DNA of 39,783 nt from Terriglobia bacterium (lineage in GTDB: Bacteria; Acidobacteriota; Terriglobia; 20CM-2-55-15): positions 1 to 39,783 of the forward strand of contig DASXLG010000038.1 in assembly GCA_036496425.1 (NCBI GenBank), given 5' to 3'. The position numbers and the translations under genes are program-made. This document shows positions 27,149 to 35,337 of the stretch, one piece after another (the first letter of the stretch is position 1; every line of letters begins with the position of its first letter). Under the pieces are notes generated by a model. The model was given only the letters and a program-made list of their open reading frames with translations. It made no database searches and was not told the origin of the DNA.

Positions 27149-28284
27149 GGGCTTATCGGTTGCCGCTCGGTGACTTTCATTCCCGACTGCAGCTTATCGA
27201 CGCCTTCCGTCACCACCGTTTCATTTGCCGAAAGACCTTTATCGATTTCGGCGATATCGGCGTTGATCGGTCCAACGACGACGTTTCGCGTTTCCACGGT
27301 GCTGTCTGCCTTGACGACGAATACAAAAGTGGATTGCGGGCCGCGCTGAACCGCCCCGGATGGAATAAGGACAACTCCGCGGTTTACATCGACAAGCAGT
27401 CTGGCATTGACGAACTGACTGGGAAACAGCGCATTGTCTTTGTTCGGAAAGGTCGCTTTGAACCGGACAGTGCCGGTGTTGACGTCCACCTGGTTATCGA
27501 TCGTCAGCAAGCTGCCCGACGCGATTTTCTTCTTGAAGTCCCGGTCAAAGGCGTCGACGGCAAGCGTCCGGCCGGCCTGTAACTTTTGATTGACGGTGGG
27601 AATGCTGTCTTCGGCGATGTTGAAAATCACGGCGATCGGCTGCAGCTTTGTGATGACAGCGATGCCGGTGGTGTCGGAGGCGTGCACGATATTGCCCGGG
27701 TCGACGAACCGCAGGCCCATCCGGCCTGTAACCGGCGACGTGATACGCGCATACACGAGTTGAAGCTTGGCGTTTTCGACGGCGCCCTCATCCGACTTCA
27801 AGGTAGCCTCGTCCTGATGGACCAGCGCGACCTGCGTGTCGTACATCTGTTTCGGTACGGCATCCTCGCTTGCCAGGGCTTTGTAGCGCTCCAGGTCGAC
27901 TCTCGCGTTCGCCAGAAGGGCCTGATCATGGTCGAGTTGCCCCTGGGCTTGCAGGAGCTGAACCTGAAACGGACGTGGATCGATTTGCGCGACGAGATCC
28001 CCCGCCGAGACCATCTGGCCTTCCCGCACAGGCATGTCCATGAGCTGTCCATCGACACGCGTCGTGAGTGTGACGGTCTCAAAAGGCGTCACCGTCCCAA
28101 GACCCGTCAGATAGATCGGCTGGTCCCCGGTCTTCGACATCGCAGTCACGACGGGTGTGGACGGAGGAGCAGGCGGCGGGGCGGACTTCGCGTTCTTCTG
28201 ATAGTGGCTGAAGACGACGACCACCAGAACAAAGACCACCAGGATGGTGAACCGCCGCAGCCATCGTCGTTGATTTGCAGTCAT
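27145..28284 (-). CDS. mdtA: RND efflux periplasmic adaptor (membrane-fusion) protein, MdtA-like
   Basis: 379 residues. An N-terminal membrane anchor ([17 protein letters not shown], about 12-28) is followed by a biotinyl-lipoyl-like region ([36 protein letters not shown], about 72-107), a coiled-coil hairpin (about 108-170), a second lipoyl half ([18 protein letters not shown], about 180-197) and beta-barrel domains. It follows MdtA closely (Gly-rich [14 protein letters not shown]). The adaptor links the inner-membrane pump to an outer-membrane channel. Gene order A-B-C with overlapping codons indicates one transcript. The 141 bp upstream to the divergent VWFA gene should hold the promoter; I saw no clear one. 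Confidence 0.93.
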   Translation of the reverse strand: MTANQRRWLRRFTILVVFVLVVVVFSHYQKNAKSAPPPAPPSTPVVTAMSKTGDQPIYLTGLGTVTPFETVTLTTRVDGQLMDMPVREGQMVSAGDLVAQIDPRPFQVQLLQAQGQLDHDQALLANARVDLERYKALASEDAVPKQMYDTQVALVHQDEATLKSDEGAVENAKLQLVYARITSPVTGRMGLRFVDPGNIVHASDTTGIAVITKLQPIAVIFNIAEDSIPTVNQKLQAGRTLAVDAFDRDFKKKIASGSLLTIDNQVDVNTGTVRFKATFPNKDNALFPSQFVNARLLVDVNRGVVLIPSGAVQRGPQSTFVFVVKADSTVETRNVVVGPINADIAEIDKGLSANETVVTEGVDKLQSGMKVTERQPISP

Positions 28285-28425
28285 CAGTGTGGAATACCGA
28301 TTCCATTCCTCGCCTCCGCAACATCACGGAAGACACGGAACAGAAGCGGACCGCGGGAGTAGCTGCAAATCACCCTCCAATGTCCATAAAAAAAGCCTTG
28401 GCGAACGAGTTGCAGCGTTACGGTC

Positions 28426-29367
28426 GTGCGCTTGAAGCTCGTTCTACTGGGTTTCTTCGCTTTTTATCTGGCGGTCTCGGCGCAGGAAACGGTAAGCCCC
28501 GTGAGACTCAAACCCGGGCCCGTGGAGCATGCACTCTCCGTCAACGTCGACCGGGTGAACGTTCTGTTCACCGTATCGGGTAAAGGCGGCAAACTCGTCA
28601 CTCACCTTACAAAGGATGATTTCAAAGTCTTCGAAGACGGAAACCCGCAAGACATTTCGAATTTCAGCCGTGAAAGTGATCTGCCGCTGAACATCGGCCT
28701 GCTGGTGGATACGAGCGGGAGCGTCTGGGGCAAGCTTCGATTCGAGCGGGAGGCGGCCACAAAGTTTTTTTATTCCAATCTTCGGCGCGGGCGCGACAAA
28801 GCGTTCGTGATGGCTTTTGATTCACGCGCCGTTGTCCTTCAGGACTTCACGGATAATCCGGCAACGTTGCAGCACGCAGTTGAACACATGATCGCCGGCG
28901 GATCGACGGCGCTGTTCGACGCCGTCGCCGAAGCTGCCAGGCAGAAACTTGGAAGACAGTATGGCAAACACGTCCTGATCGTCCTCAGCGACGGCCTCGA
29001 TAACTCCAGTCACACCGACCTGGCAGGGACGCTGGAAGCCGCGCAGAAGAATGACGTCGTGATCTATACGATCAGCACAAACCGCACGGAAGGTCTTCAG
29101 CCGGAGGCTCCCGCGCGTGGAGACGCCAATCTCAGCCGGCTGGCCGAGGAAACCGGCGGATATGCGCTGTTTCCGAAACGGCTTGAAGATCTCACCGAGG
29201 CATTTCACCGCATCGGAGAGGATTTACGCGCCCAATACAGCCTCGCCTACGGCCCGACGAATTCGAGCCGCGACGGAACATATCGCATGATCGATGTCGT
29301 CCCCTCGCACAAGGGTTACACCGTGCGTTGCCGGCACGGCTACTTCGCGCCCGGAGTACACTCTTAA
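28426..29367 (+). CDS. VWFA-related acidobacterial secreted protein (TIGR03436 type)
   Basis: 313 residues from GTG 28426. A signal peptide (RLKLVLLGFFAFYLAVSAQ) is followed by a small beta-domain (VNVLFTVSGKGGKLVTHLTKDDFKVFEDGNPQDISNF, about 44-80) and a von Willebrand factor A domain (about 87-280). The metal-ion site DTSGS (95-99) is complete, with a later Thr in GGSTALFDA and Asp in LSDGLDNS. This two-part layout is the VWFA-related family named from Acidobacteria, where it is present in many copies; the function is unknown, and adhesion or protein binding at the surface is inferred. Ends four bases before ywbE. Confidence 0.93.
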   Translation: MRLKLVLLGFFAFYLAVSAQETVSPVRLKPGPVEHALSVNVDRVNVLFTVSGKGGKLVTHLTKDDFKVFEDGNPQDISNFSRESDLPLNIGLLVDTSGSVWGKLRFEREAATKFFYSNLRRGRDKAFVMAFDSRAVVLQDFTDNPATLQHAVEHMIAGGSTALFDAVAEAARQKLGRQYGKHVLIVLSDGLDNSSHTDLAGTLEAAQKNDVVIYTISTNRTEGLQPEAPARGDANLSRLAEETGGYALFPKRLEDLTEAFHRIGEDLRAQYSLAYGPTNSSRDGTYRMIDVVPSHKGYTVRCRHGYFAPGVHS

Positions 29368-29370
29368 AGG

Positions 29371-29565
29371 ATGGACGGCCAGACACGATCGAATATCCAG
29401 CCCGGCATACGAGTCCGGGTGGTGGAAAAGCAGAACCAGCGCACGGGCCAGCTGACCGAGGGCGTCGTTCAACGCATCCTGACGAATTCTCCGAATCACC
29501 CGCATGGAATCAAGGTCATGCTTGAAAACGGCATCGTCGGACGCGTCAAAGAAATTATCAGGTAG
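29371..29565 (+). CDS. ywbE: YwbE family protein
   Basis: 64 residues, the full length of the YwbE family (PF09962). Conserved text: IQPGIRVRVVEKQNQRTGQLTEGVVQRILTNSPNHPHGIKVMLENGIVGRVKEI. It is a small KOW-like beta-barrel protein of unknown role, probably nucleic-acid binding by fold. The gene starts three bases after the VWFA stop, with AAAGG just in front of the ATG, and its last 8 bases overlap the convergent DUF1330 gene. Confidence 0.92.
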   Translation: MDGQTRSNIQPGIRVRVVEKQNQRTGQLTEGVVQRILTNSPNHPHGIKVMLENGIVGRVKEIIR

Positions 29566-29854
29566 GGCCGGAGCCTTCGGCGAGAATCATGCTGGACCGG
29601 GCGCTTTGATGCCTCAGCGCTTTCGCCGGAGCGTACTCGACAGAATCGGACCAGGCCTTTGCCAGTTCGACGGAGGGAAACTCGAGAATCACGAGCCGCT
29701 TCGGCGACCAGTCCCCTTCGAGTGTTTCCACCTTTCCGCCGCGCACCAGAAACCTGCCGCCATATTTGACAACTGTGGCGGGGACCATGGTCTTGTAGAT
29801 TTCGTATTTCTCGGGATCGAGGACTTCCAGATCGACGATGACATAGCCAGGCAT
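29558..29854 (-). CDS. DUF1330 family protein
   Basis: 98 residues, normal length for this dimeric alpha+beta-barrel family. Conserved features: MPGYVIVDLEVLDPEKYEIYKTMVP (1-25), GGRFLVRGGKVETLEGDW (32-49) and RLVILEFPSVELAKAWSDSVEYAPAKALR (53-81). AGGAAAAG precedes the ATG. Cytoplasmic; no reaction is known for the family. It converges on ywbE with an 8-bp overlap of 3' ends. Confidence 0.93.
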   Translation of the reverse strand: MPGYVIVDLEVLDPEKYEIYKTMVPATVVKYGGRFLVRGGKVETLEGDWSPKRLVILEFPSVELAKAWSDSVEYAPAKALRHQSARSSMILAEGSGPT

Positions 29855-30079
29855 CTTTTCCTCAGCCTAACGTGGTAATCCGGTTCATCAGTCTCGCCTG
29901 TGTCGGAGGAATCGTAAACCTGAATCTTCCATTTCATGGTTATTCACCCGCTGGAGAGTCCTTCGCAAAGGAGATTCCGCGGTAAACCTAAGAAATTTCA
30001 TCCGCCTTCCGGATGCATCGAAAAAAACCTGGAATTTCTTCATGGAATTAAGAACGGAGATTTTATTAATCCCGCCGGA
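29855..30079. other. Intergenic stretch, 225 bp, no gene recognised
   Basis: The stretch is more AT-rich than its surroundings. It holds a short stem, CATCCG/CGGATG with a 5-base loop (about 29999-30015), without a T-run. On the minus strand an open frame starts at 29937 with a protein-like beginning (MKWKIQVYDSSDTGETDEPD) but soon runs inside the DUF1330 gene; it may be a remnant. Confidence 0.4.
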
Positions 30080-30556
30080 CTAATCCCACTTTGCAATTCG
30101 AGAGGCTTTCAGCGTGCTGCCGCTGAGTACGCCGTGGATGGAGATCGTTTCGCCCGAATGGAAGTCTTCAAGACGAAGATTGTCGACGCCGTCCTGGAAG
30201 AGCGTGCTGTCGGTCGTGATGACCATGTATTCATTGGGAATCAAACCGTCCTGGACCGGTCTGACGGACGAATTTCTCGCGGCATGTCCCGGCAATAAGA
30301 CCGCGATGCCCGGCATTCGAACGGAAGGCACCCTGCCGGATATCCTCTGCCAGAGGCTTTCCTTGATCTCGGGCACAATATGCAGACTCTGACCTTCAGA
30401 GCCGCGAATTTTCAGTGTTCGGTTTTTCCCATCGATTCGTAAGATGCGGCCGGTTGTCGCAATCGGCATCGGCGGTGGATCCTGATTGAACATGTCCGCT
30501 GCAAAACCCGAAACCGTCATCAGCATAAGGATAGCGATGCAGAGGGTTCGATTCAT
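30080..30556 (-). CDS. Small secreted protein of unknown function
   Basis: 158 residues with a clear signal peptide (RTLCIAILMLMTVSGFAAD, cleaved near FAA-D). The mature part is beta-rich with two repeated strand patterns: TTGRILRIDGKNRTLKIRGSEGQSL (34-58) and, near the end, NLRLEDFHSGETISIHGVLSGSTLKASRIAKWD. This resembles OB-fold-like DUF5666 or similar periplasmic proteins, but I do not recognise a family with confidence. Single gene, with the repeat at 30593-30626 upstream. GC content is lower than in neighbouring genes. Length and composition support a real gene. Confidence 0.65.
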   Translation of the reverse strand: MNRTLCIAILMLMTVSGFAADMFNQDPPPMPIATTGRILRIDGKNRTLKIRGSEGQSLHIVPEIKESLWQRISGRVPSVRMPGIAVLLPGHAARNSSVRPVQDGLIPNEYMVITTDSTLFQDGVDNLRLEDFHSGETISIHGVLSGSTLKASRIAKWD

Positions 30557-30592
30557 GGCAAGGGATTATACCCTCAAATTGGGGGGAAGTTT

Positions 30593-30626
30593 ATTGGAGG
30601 TTGCATCATTGGAGGTTTCTGCATTT
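30593..30626. repeat. Dispersed intergenic repeat, copy B
   Basis: ATTGGAGGTT occurs twice, at 30593-30602 and 30608-30617 (15-bp period). Bases 30600-30626 match 10027-10053 at 24 of 27 positions. ATTGGAGGTT is also found in each arm of the hairpin at 34571-34656. Here only one arm is present, so this looks like a half or decayed copy. Confidence 0.7.
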
Positions 30627-30755
30627 CATACAATTTTGACTGCAAACCGAGCCAAAACGCCTGCCGCTCAGGGCTGATTTCCGACTGTTCGCCCGAAAAC
30701 CGGCTAGTTGTGAGAAGCCCGTCCCGCAGACTTGGGGCTGGGAGGTTCCACGACC

Positions 30756-31643
30756 ATGCGCTTTCGATCGTTATTGGTTGCAGCAGCCGTTCTATTGATC
30801 TGGAGTATTTCCGCTTTCGCTCAGGTGCCTCAATTCGAAGTGGCGTCTATCCGGCCGTCAGGACCGATCGGCCAGATCAATACCGGTATCAACGCGGGCG
30901 TTCATATCGATGGAGCGCAAGTTCGGTTTACGTTGTTCAATCTCATTTCGTATATCGGCTATGCGTACGACGTTCCTCCATATCAAGTCCATGGGCTGGA
31001 TTGGATGGGATCGGCCTGGTTCGACATTTCCGCTAAAATGCCGGACGGCGCCGACACAAAGCAGGTCCGCGCAATGCTGGGCTCGCTGCTGGAGGAGCGC
31101 TTCGGGTTGAAGGCACATCGTGAAAGCCGGGAGTTTCCCGTATATGCGCTCGAAGTCGCCAGGACTGGACTCAAAATGAATGAACTGGCGCCCGATCCTG
31201 CTCTCGACCTCGCCAGGCAAGGCGGTGAAAATATATCGATGAAGATCCAGGGGAATGGCGGCACTTATGACCTTGGCAATGGCGCATATTTTGCGGTCGG
31301 CGAACAAGGATTCGAAGGGAAGAAGCTCACGATGCGGACGTTGTGTAAGGTCATCCGGCCGTTCCTCGATCGCGACGTCGTCGATATGACGAACCTGAAG
31401 GGCACGTATGATTTCCAGCTACCCGTCACATCGGAGGACCGTATTGCAATGATGATACGTTCGGCCGTCAATGCAGGAATGGGCGCGACACTCCCTCCGC
31501 AAATGCTGCGGTTGCTGGACAGCGCATCGGGAGATTCTTTTGCGGAAGCGCTGCAAAAGCTTGGGCTCGTGCTTGTGCCGCGGAAGGCGCCGTTGGAGGT
31601 CGTCGTCGTCGATTCGCTGCAAAAGACACCGACAGAGAATTGA
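30756..31643 (+). CDS. TIGR03435 family secreted protein
   Basis: 295 residues from ATG 30756 (GGAGG lies about 11 bases upstream). A signal peptide (FRSLLVAAAVLLIWSISAFAQ) is followed by the hallmark PQFEVASIRPSGP (23-36). Later conserved features: MGSAWFDISAKMPDGADTKQVRAMLGSLLEERFGLKAHRESREFPVYALEVARTGLKMN (about 90-150) and DMTNLKGTYDFQL near 210. TIGR03435 is a secreted family expanded in Acidobacteria (Solibacter), function unknown. Its stop is one base from the start of the LytS-type kinase gene, so the three genes 30756-33485 form one transcript. A role as a periplasmic partner of the kinase is inferred from context. Confidence 0.93.
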   Translation: MRFRSLLVAAAVLLIWSISAFAQVPQFEVASIRPSGPIGQINTGINAGVHIDGAQVRFTLFNLISYIGYAYDVPPYQVHGLDWMGSAWFDISAKMPDGADTKQVRAMLGSLLEERFGLKAHRESREFPVYALEVARTGLKMNELAPDPALDLARQGGENISMKIQGNGGTYDLGNGAYFAVGEQGFEGKKLTMRTLCKVIRPFLDRDVVDMTNLKGTYDFQLPVTSEDRIAMMIRSAVNAGMGATLPPQMLRLLDSASGDSFAEALQKLGLVLVPRKAPLEVVVVDSLQKTPTEN

Positions 31644-31644
31644 G

Positions 31645-32748
31645 ATGAAGCGCATTATCTTCCTGAAACCGTTCTTTTGGCCGCGCATCAGCACACTCAG
31701 AGAACTTCCGCTCGCGCTGCTGCAGATTGCGATCTACGGAGCTCTTTCGGGGCCTATCGTCGGTTACTTTTTCATCTGGCTGATGAGGCCGCCAGGAATC
31801 TGGCATGTCACGCTCCCCCCGGGCGCGTTTGTCGGGTGGCTCGTGTACGCAAGCCGGTCCGCCATCCTGTACGTCGGCATTTACTATCTGACGTTGGGCG
31901 TCTCGATCGACTACAGCCGGCGCCGGTACCAACCCCGTGGGCTCAAGCTCGGTTTGCTCTACGGCGCCGGCTGGGTTGTGGCCTTGTTCCTGACGGCATG
32001 GATCACGCCGGGCACCGAACAATTCCGCCAGAAATTCCTGGCGATGTTTGATGGAGATTCTTTACGCGTCGTCGTTGTAATGACGATTCTTTTCGCGCTC
32101 ATCCGCTTGTTCCGGAGCAGGCTCGAGAAAGCCAGGGCCGAGAAGGCCGCAGCCGAAGCACTCTCTCAGGTCAAAGCACTTCAGGCGCAGATCAATCCCC
32201 ACTTCTTTTTCAATACGCTGAATACGATCTATGCGCTGATCCCTGTAGATCCGCCGGCGGCGCAGCGGACCGTCGCTCTCCTTGCGGACATGAGCCGGCA
32301 TGCGTTCGCAACCGCCCAGGCGGATCTGATTCCGCTTGCGCAGGAACTGGATTTTGTGAAGGCTTATCTGGAGATTGAAAAAGTACGGTTCGGGCAACGA
32401 CTGCAGTGTGAGATGCCCGGCACGGAGACGGCCGCAGGCATTCATGTGCCGGCCCTTATTGTTCAGCCGTTGATCGAAAATGCCATCCGGCATGGAATCT
32501 CGCGGCGTATGGACGGCGGTAAAGTTGCCGTGGAGATCGACCGAAAGGGCGATTCTTTCTCGGTAACCGTCAGGAACCAGTGTGACGCTTCGCCGGAACG
32601 TTCCGCGTTGTCATTCTTTCGTGAAGGCCACGCGCTCGAAAACATCCGCGAGCGTCTGCGCATCCATTATCGCGATAAGGCGCTGCTCACCATTTCGTTT
32701 CCCAGCGTCGATGCGGTTGCCGTCACGATTACAGGCCCTCTCCAATGA
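31645..32748 (+). CDS. Membrane sensor histidine kinase, LytS/YehU type
   Basis: 367 residues from ATG 31645, one base after the TIGR03435 stop. Four hydrophobic segments are seen (about 22-48, 60-85, 103-121, 140-155), followed by a helical linker and the His_kinase (PF06580) domain. The phospho-acceptor is His186 in QINPHFFFNTLNTIYALI; the ATP-binding N-box is PLIENAIRHG (275-284), and ALENIRERL near 325 follows. There is no separate periplasmic sensor domain, so it may sense through its membrane part or an external partner. Stop overlaps the regulator start (ATGA). Confidence 0.93.
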   Translation: MKRIIFLKPFFWPRISTLRELPLALLQIAIYGALSGPIVGYFFIWLMRPPGIWHVTLPPGAFVGWLVYASRSAILYVGIYYLTLGVSIDYSRRRYQPRGLKLGLLYGAGWVVALFLTAWITPGTEQFRQKFLAMFDGDSLRVVVVMTILFALIRLFRSRLEKARAEKAAAEALSQVKALQAQINPHFFFNTLNTIYALIPVDPPAAQRTVALLADMSRHAFATAQADLIPLAQELDFVKAYLEIEKVRFGQRLQCEMPGTETAAGIHVPALIVQPLIENAIRHGISRRMDGGKVAVEIDRKGDSFSVTVRNQCDASPERSALSFFREGHALENIRERLRIHYRDKALLTISFPSVDAVAVTITGPLQ

Positions 32749-33485
32749 TTCGATCTCTGGTTGTAGACGATGAAAAAGTTGCCCGCGAACATATGGTCCG
32801 CCTGCTGGCGGACTATTCCGATGTGACCACCGTCGGCACGGCTTCCAACGGTGTGGAAGCTTTGCAGGCGATCTCGGACTCCACTCCGGATGTCCTATTT
32901 CTCGACATCGAAATGCCGGAAATGAACGGGTTCGACGTGCTTGCCCAGCTGCGGACCGCTCCGCTTGTCGTTTTCGCGACAGCCTACGACGAGTATGCCG
33001 TTCAGGCATTCGAAGCCAACGCGATCGACTATCTCCTGAAACCAGTGCAGCCATCCCGCCTGGCCAGGACGATCGAAAAGGTACGAGTCACGCTCGACAA
33101 ACCACCAAAAGACTATGAATCCCTGCTCCGGCGCGCCCTGTCGCAAATCCGGCCCGGACCGCCTGCCAAGCTTGCGGCCCGGCGAGGCAGACGGATCGTG
33201 TTGCTGTCCCCGAGGGAGATTCTTTACGCGCGGATCGAAGACGATATTGTGTTCTTTTATTCGCAAAGCGACCGGTTCGCAACCGACCGTACCATCACAG
33301 AGCTCGACGAACTCCTGGCGCCGGCAGGATTCTGCCGGATCAGCCGTTCTACCATCGTGAACCTCGCTTATGCGCGGGAGCTCTTGCCTTGGCTCAACGG
33401 CACGTGGAAGTTGAAACTGGCCAACAATACCGAACTGGACGTCAGCCGTGAGCGGGCTCGCGACCTCAAGTCGCGAATCGGATAA
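32745..33485 (+). CDS. LytTR-type response regulator
   Basis: 246 residues. Receiver domain 1-120 with Asp8/Asp9, phospho-acceptor Asp54 in FLDIEMPEMNGFDV, Thr79 and Lys99 in YLLKPV. The LytTR DNA-binding domain is at about 145-243, with GRRIVLLSPREILYARIEDDIVFFYS and ISRSTIVNLAYARELLPWLNGTWKLKL. LytTR proteins bind paired direct repeats about 10 bp apart. Cognate of the LytS-type kinase that it overlaps by four bases. Targets are not visible here, though auto-control of the TIGR03435 gene is plausible. Confidence 0.95.
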   Translation: MIRSLVVDDEKVAREHMVRLLADYSDVTTVGTASNGVEALQAISDSTPDVLFLDIEMPEMNGFDVLAQLRTAPLVVFATAYDEYAVQAFEANAIDYLLKPVQPSRLARTIEKVRVTLDKPPKDYESLLRRALSQIRPGPPAKLAARRGRRIVLLSPREILYARIEDDIVFFYSQSDRFATDRTITELDELLAPAGFCRISRSTIVNLAYARELLPWLNGTWKLKLANNTELDVSRERARDLKSRIG

Positions 33486-33692
33486 TCACAATACGCAGGC
33501 AAGCGCCGGCGGCTCAAACTGTCATCATGGATGGACGCTTTCCGAAGGCAAAATCAGTGATGCAGAAAGGTGGGGCGCACACCGGGATTCCCGAGGGTCT
33601 GGGTCGCTCCACACTCAGTTTTCCCTCGGCTTTGATATAGACTCTCTGATGCGTCAGGGGAGTTCTATTTTTCAACGTTTCTGGAGGGTCCA
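33486..33692. other. Intergenic stretch, 207 bp, presumed promoter region of the lipoprotein gene
   Basis: TATAGA in TTTGATATAGACTC (about 33634-33647) is a possible -10 for the gene at 33693, but no -35 at a fitting distance was seen. GGAGGG sits five bases before the ATG. Nothing else recognised. Confidence 0.3.
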
Positions 33693-34562
33693 ATGCAACG
33701 ACTGCGTATATTTTCTGTACTGCTGGCCATCGTGCTCCTCACAGCCTGCGGCCAAAAGGATTCGAGTCAAGCGGCGCCGGATTCCACCGCGCCCCATGCC
33801 AATGTTGTCCTGCGTGACGGCACCAGGCTATCGGGTACAGTCACATCCAGCACTCCGTCCCAGATCACACTGAATCTGGATAGCGGCGGCACACGCACGG
33901 TGCTCACGAAAGACGTCAAAGCGCTCAATTACAATGACACAGGAGACGCCGCCGGACCGGCCTCTTCCAGTGCAGCGGCAGCGCCGGCGCCTACGCCGCG
34001 AGCACGACCGAACATCGCCGCAATTCAGACCCAGACATTTGTAATACCCGCCGGGTCGGAAGTGTCGGTGCGCAATGACGAGACGATCGATTCATCGAAG
34101 GCGTCCGAAGGCCAGACGTACGCTGCGGAAGTAACCGGCGACGTACACGATGCCAACGGGGCTGTCGTTATTCCGAGCGGAGCCAATGCTCAACTGATCA
34201 TCAAGTCGGCATCCAAGGGCGGACGGTTCCGAGGAGCATCCGATCTGGTGGTGGACCTGCAGTCGGTCTCGGTGGAAGGACAGCAATATGCCGTCAACTC
34301 CACCGATCTCGAGGAGAAAGGAAAGGACGGCGTCGGCAAAAACAAGCGCACCGCAGAATTTGTCGGAGGCGGCGCCGCGCTTGGCGGAATCATTGGAGCC
34401 ATCGCGGGCTCAGGCAAAGGCGCATTGATCGGAGCGGCGGCCGGCGCGGGTGGCGGCGCACTCGGGCAGGTTTTGACGAAAGGCAGTTCGATCAAAATTC
34501 CAGCGGAGACGACGATGACTTTCAAGCTGGATCAACCTGTCAGGATCGTCGAGCAAAAGTAA
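33693..34562 (+). CDS. Glycine-zipper lipoprotein of unknown function
   Basis: 289 residues. The lipoprotein signal has lipobox LTAC (Cys19). A first small beta-domain (NVVLRDGTRLSGTVTSSTPSQITLNLDSGG, about 37-66) may bind nucleotide-like or RNA-like ligands by analogy, but this is only a resemblance. An Ala/Pro/Ser linker (about 85-110) leads to a beta-domain (TFVIPAGSEVSVRNDETIDSSKASEGQTYAAEVTGDV, about 115-151), and the region about 225-265 is a glycine zipper (GGGAALGGIIGAIAGSGKGALIGAAAGAGGGALG) that could enter a membrane. The last strand (IPAETTMTFKLDQPVRI) resembles the second domain. Common in Acidobacteria as far as I recall; function unknown. Followed by the hairpin at 34571. Confidence 0.85.
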   Translation: MQRLRIFSVLLAIVLLTACGQKDSSQAAPDSTAPHANVVLRDGTRLSGTVTSSTPSQITLNLDSGGTRTVLTKDVKALNYNDTGDAAGPASSSAAAAPAPTPRARPNIAAIQTQTFVIPAGSEVSVRNDETIDSSKASEGQTYAAEVTGDVHDANGAVVIPSGANAQLIIKSASKGGRFRGASDLVVDLQSVSVEGQQYAVNSTDLEEKGKDGVGKNKRTAEFVGGGAALGGIIGAIAGSGKGALIGAAAGAGGGALGQVLTKGSSIKIPAETTMTFKLDQPVRIVEQK

Positions 34563-34570
34563 GAGACCTT

Positions 34571-34656
34571 GGAAATTTGAAATTGGAGGTTCGAGATTGG
34601 AAATTGAAAATTGGATTTTCGATTTCCAATCTCGAACCTCCAATTTCGAATTTCCA
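34571..34656. repeat. Near-perfect long hairpin between convergent genes (dispersed repeat, copy C)
   Basis: The 40-base arms 34571-34610 and 34617-34656 pair at 38 positions with two T-G wobbles, around a 6-base loop (34611-34616). The arms are AT-rich and made of repeated GGAAATT / ATTGGAGGTT words (34582-34591; inverted at 34635-34644). It starts 8 bases after the lipoprotein stop and precedes the 3' end of the GNAT gene, so it could end transcription both ways. The neighbouring 34657-34839 holds nothing recognised. Confidence 0.9.
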
Positions 34657-34839
34657 ATTAGGTCTGGCCTGCCTGCAGCCTGCACCACGTTCCAACCCAC
34701 GTATTGTTCTACATAATACCCATATGATAGCCGTTCAGCCCCATTCCGGCCGCACCCACCTGCCTTAAAAGTCTTACATTCTCGACCGTAGGCGAATGCG
34801 GTCGTCGCGGTAAACGCGATTTTGTTTGTGTCGCGGTGT

Positions 34840-35337
34840 TTAGTTCAGGTTCCCATTTTCCGCCAGCCTTTTCAGGGCGTCCCCTGTCACGCGGAAGATC
34901 GTCCATTCATCCATCGATACAGCGCCGAGGTTTTTGTAAAAGTCGATCGCCGGTTTATTCCAGTCCAGGACCGCCCATTCGAAACGTCCGCATTTGCGCT
35001 CGTTGGCAATTCTGGCGAGTTCCACCAGCATGGCGCGGCCGAATCCCTTTCCTCGCATTTCGGGAATCACGAACAGATCTTCCAGATAGAGGCCGGAGCG
35101 GCCGAGGAACGTGGAGAAATTATGGAAGAAAACCGCGAAGGCGACCGGTTGCTCGCCCGCATAACCGAGAAGAACTTCGGCAGCGGGCCGGGGACCGAAG
35201 AGACTCTGGCGCAGGGTCTCTTCGGTCATGACAGCCTCATGCGACAGCCGTTCATACTCGGCAAGTTGCCGGATGAACGAAAGAATCACCGGAACGTCGC
35301 GTTCGGCCGCCTGCCGGATTTGAAAGGCGCTACTCAA
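34840..35337 (-). CDS. GNAT family N-acetyltransferase, SSAT (diamine acetyltransferase)-like
   Basis: 165 residues from a TTG at 35337, which lies 8 bp inside the ilvE gene's end; the frame upstream of it has no better start. The GNAT core is complete: IRQAAERDVPVILSFIRQLAEYERL (7-31), LYLEDLFVIPEMRGKGFGRAML (83-104; acetyl-CoA-binding RGKGFG at 95-100) and CGRFEWAVLDWNKPAIDFYKNLGAV (116-140). The last block matches spermidine/spermine-type acetyltransferases closely. It transfers acetyl groups from acetyl-CoA, perhaps to a polyamine or diamine; the substrate is inferred. Coupled to ilvE by overlap. Confidence 0.9.
   Translation of the reverse strand: MSSAFQIRQAAERDVPVILSFIRQLAEYERLSHEAVMTEETLRQSLFGPRPAAEVLLGYAGEQPVAFAVFFHNFSTFLGRSGLYLEDLFVIPEMRGKGFGRAMLVELARIANERKCGRFEWAVLDWNKPAIDFYKNLGAVSMDEWTIFRVTGDALKRLAENGNLN

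Noticed and set aside
29855-29937. A possible small protein starting MKWKIQVYDSS on the minus strand
   Set aside because: The start looks protein-like, but the frame continues inside the DUF1330 gene in another frame and no ribosome site is clear; it could be a remnant.
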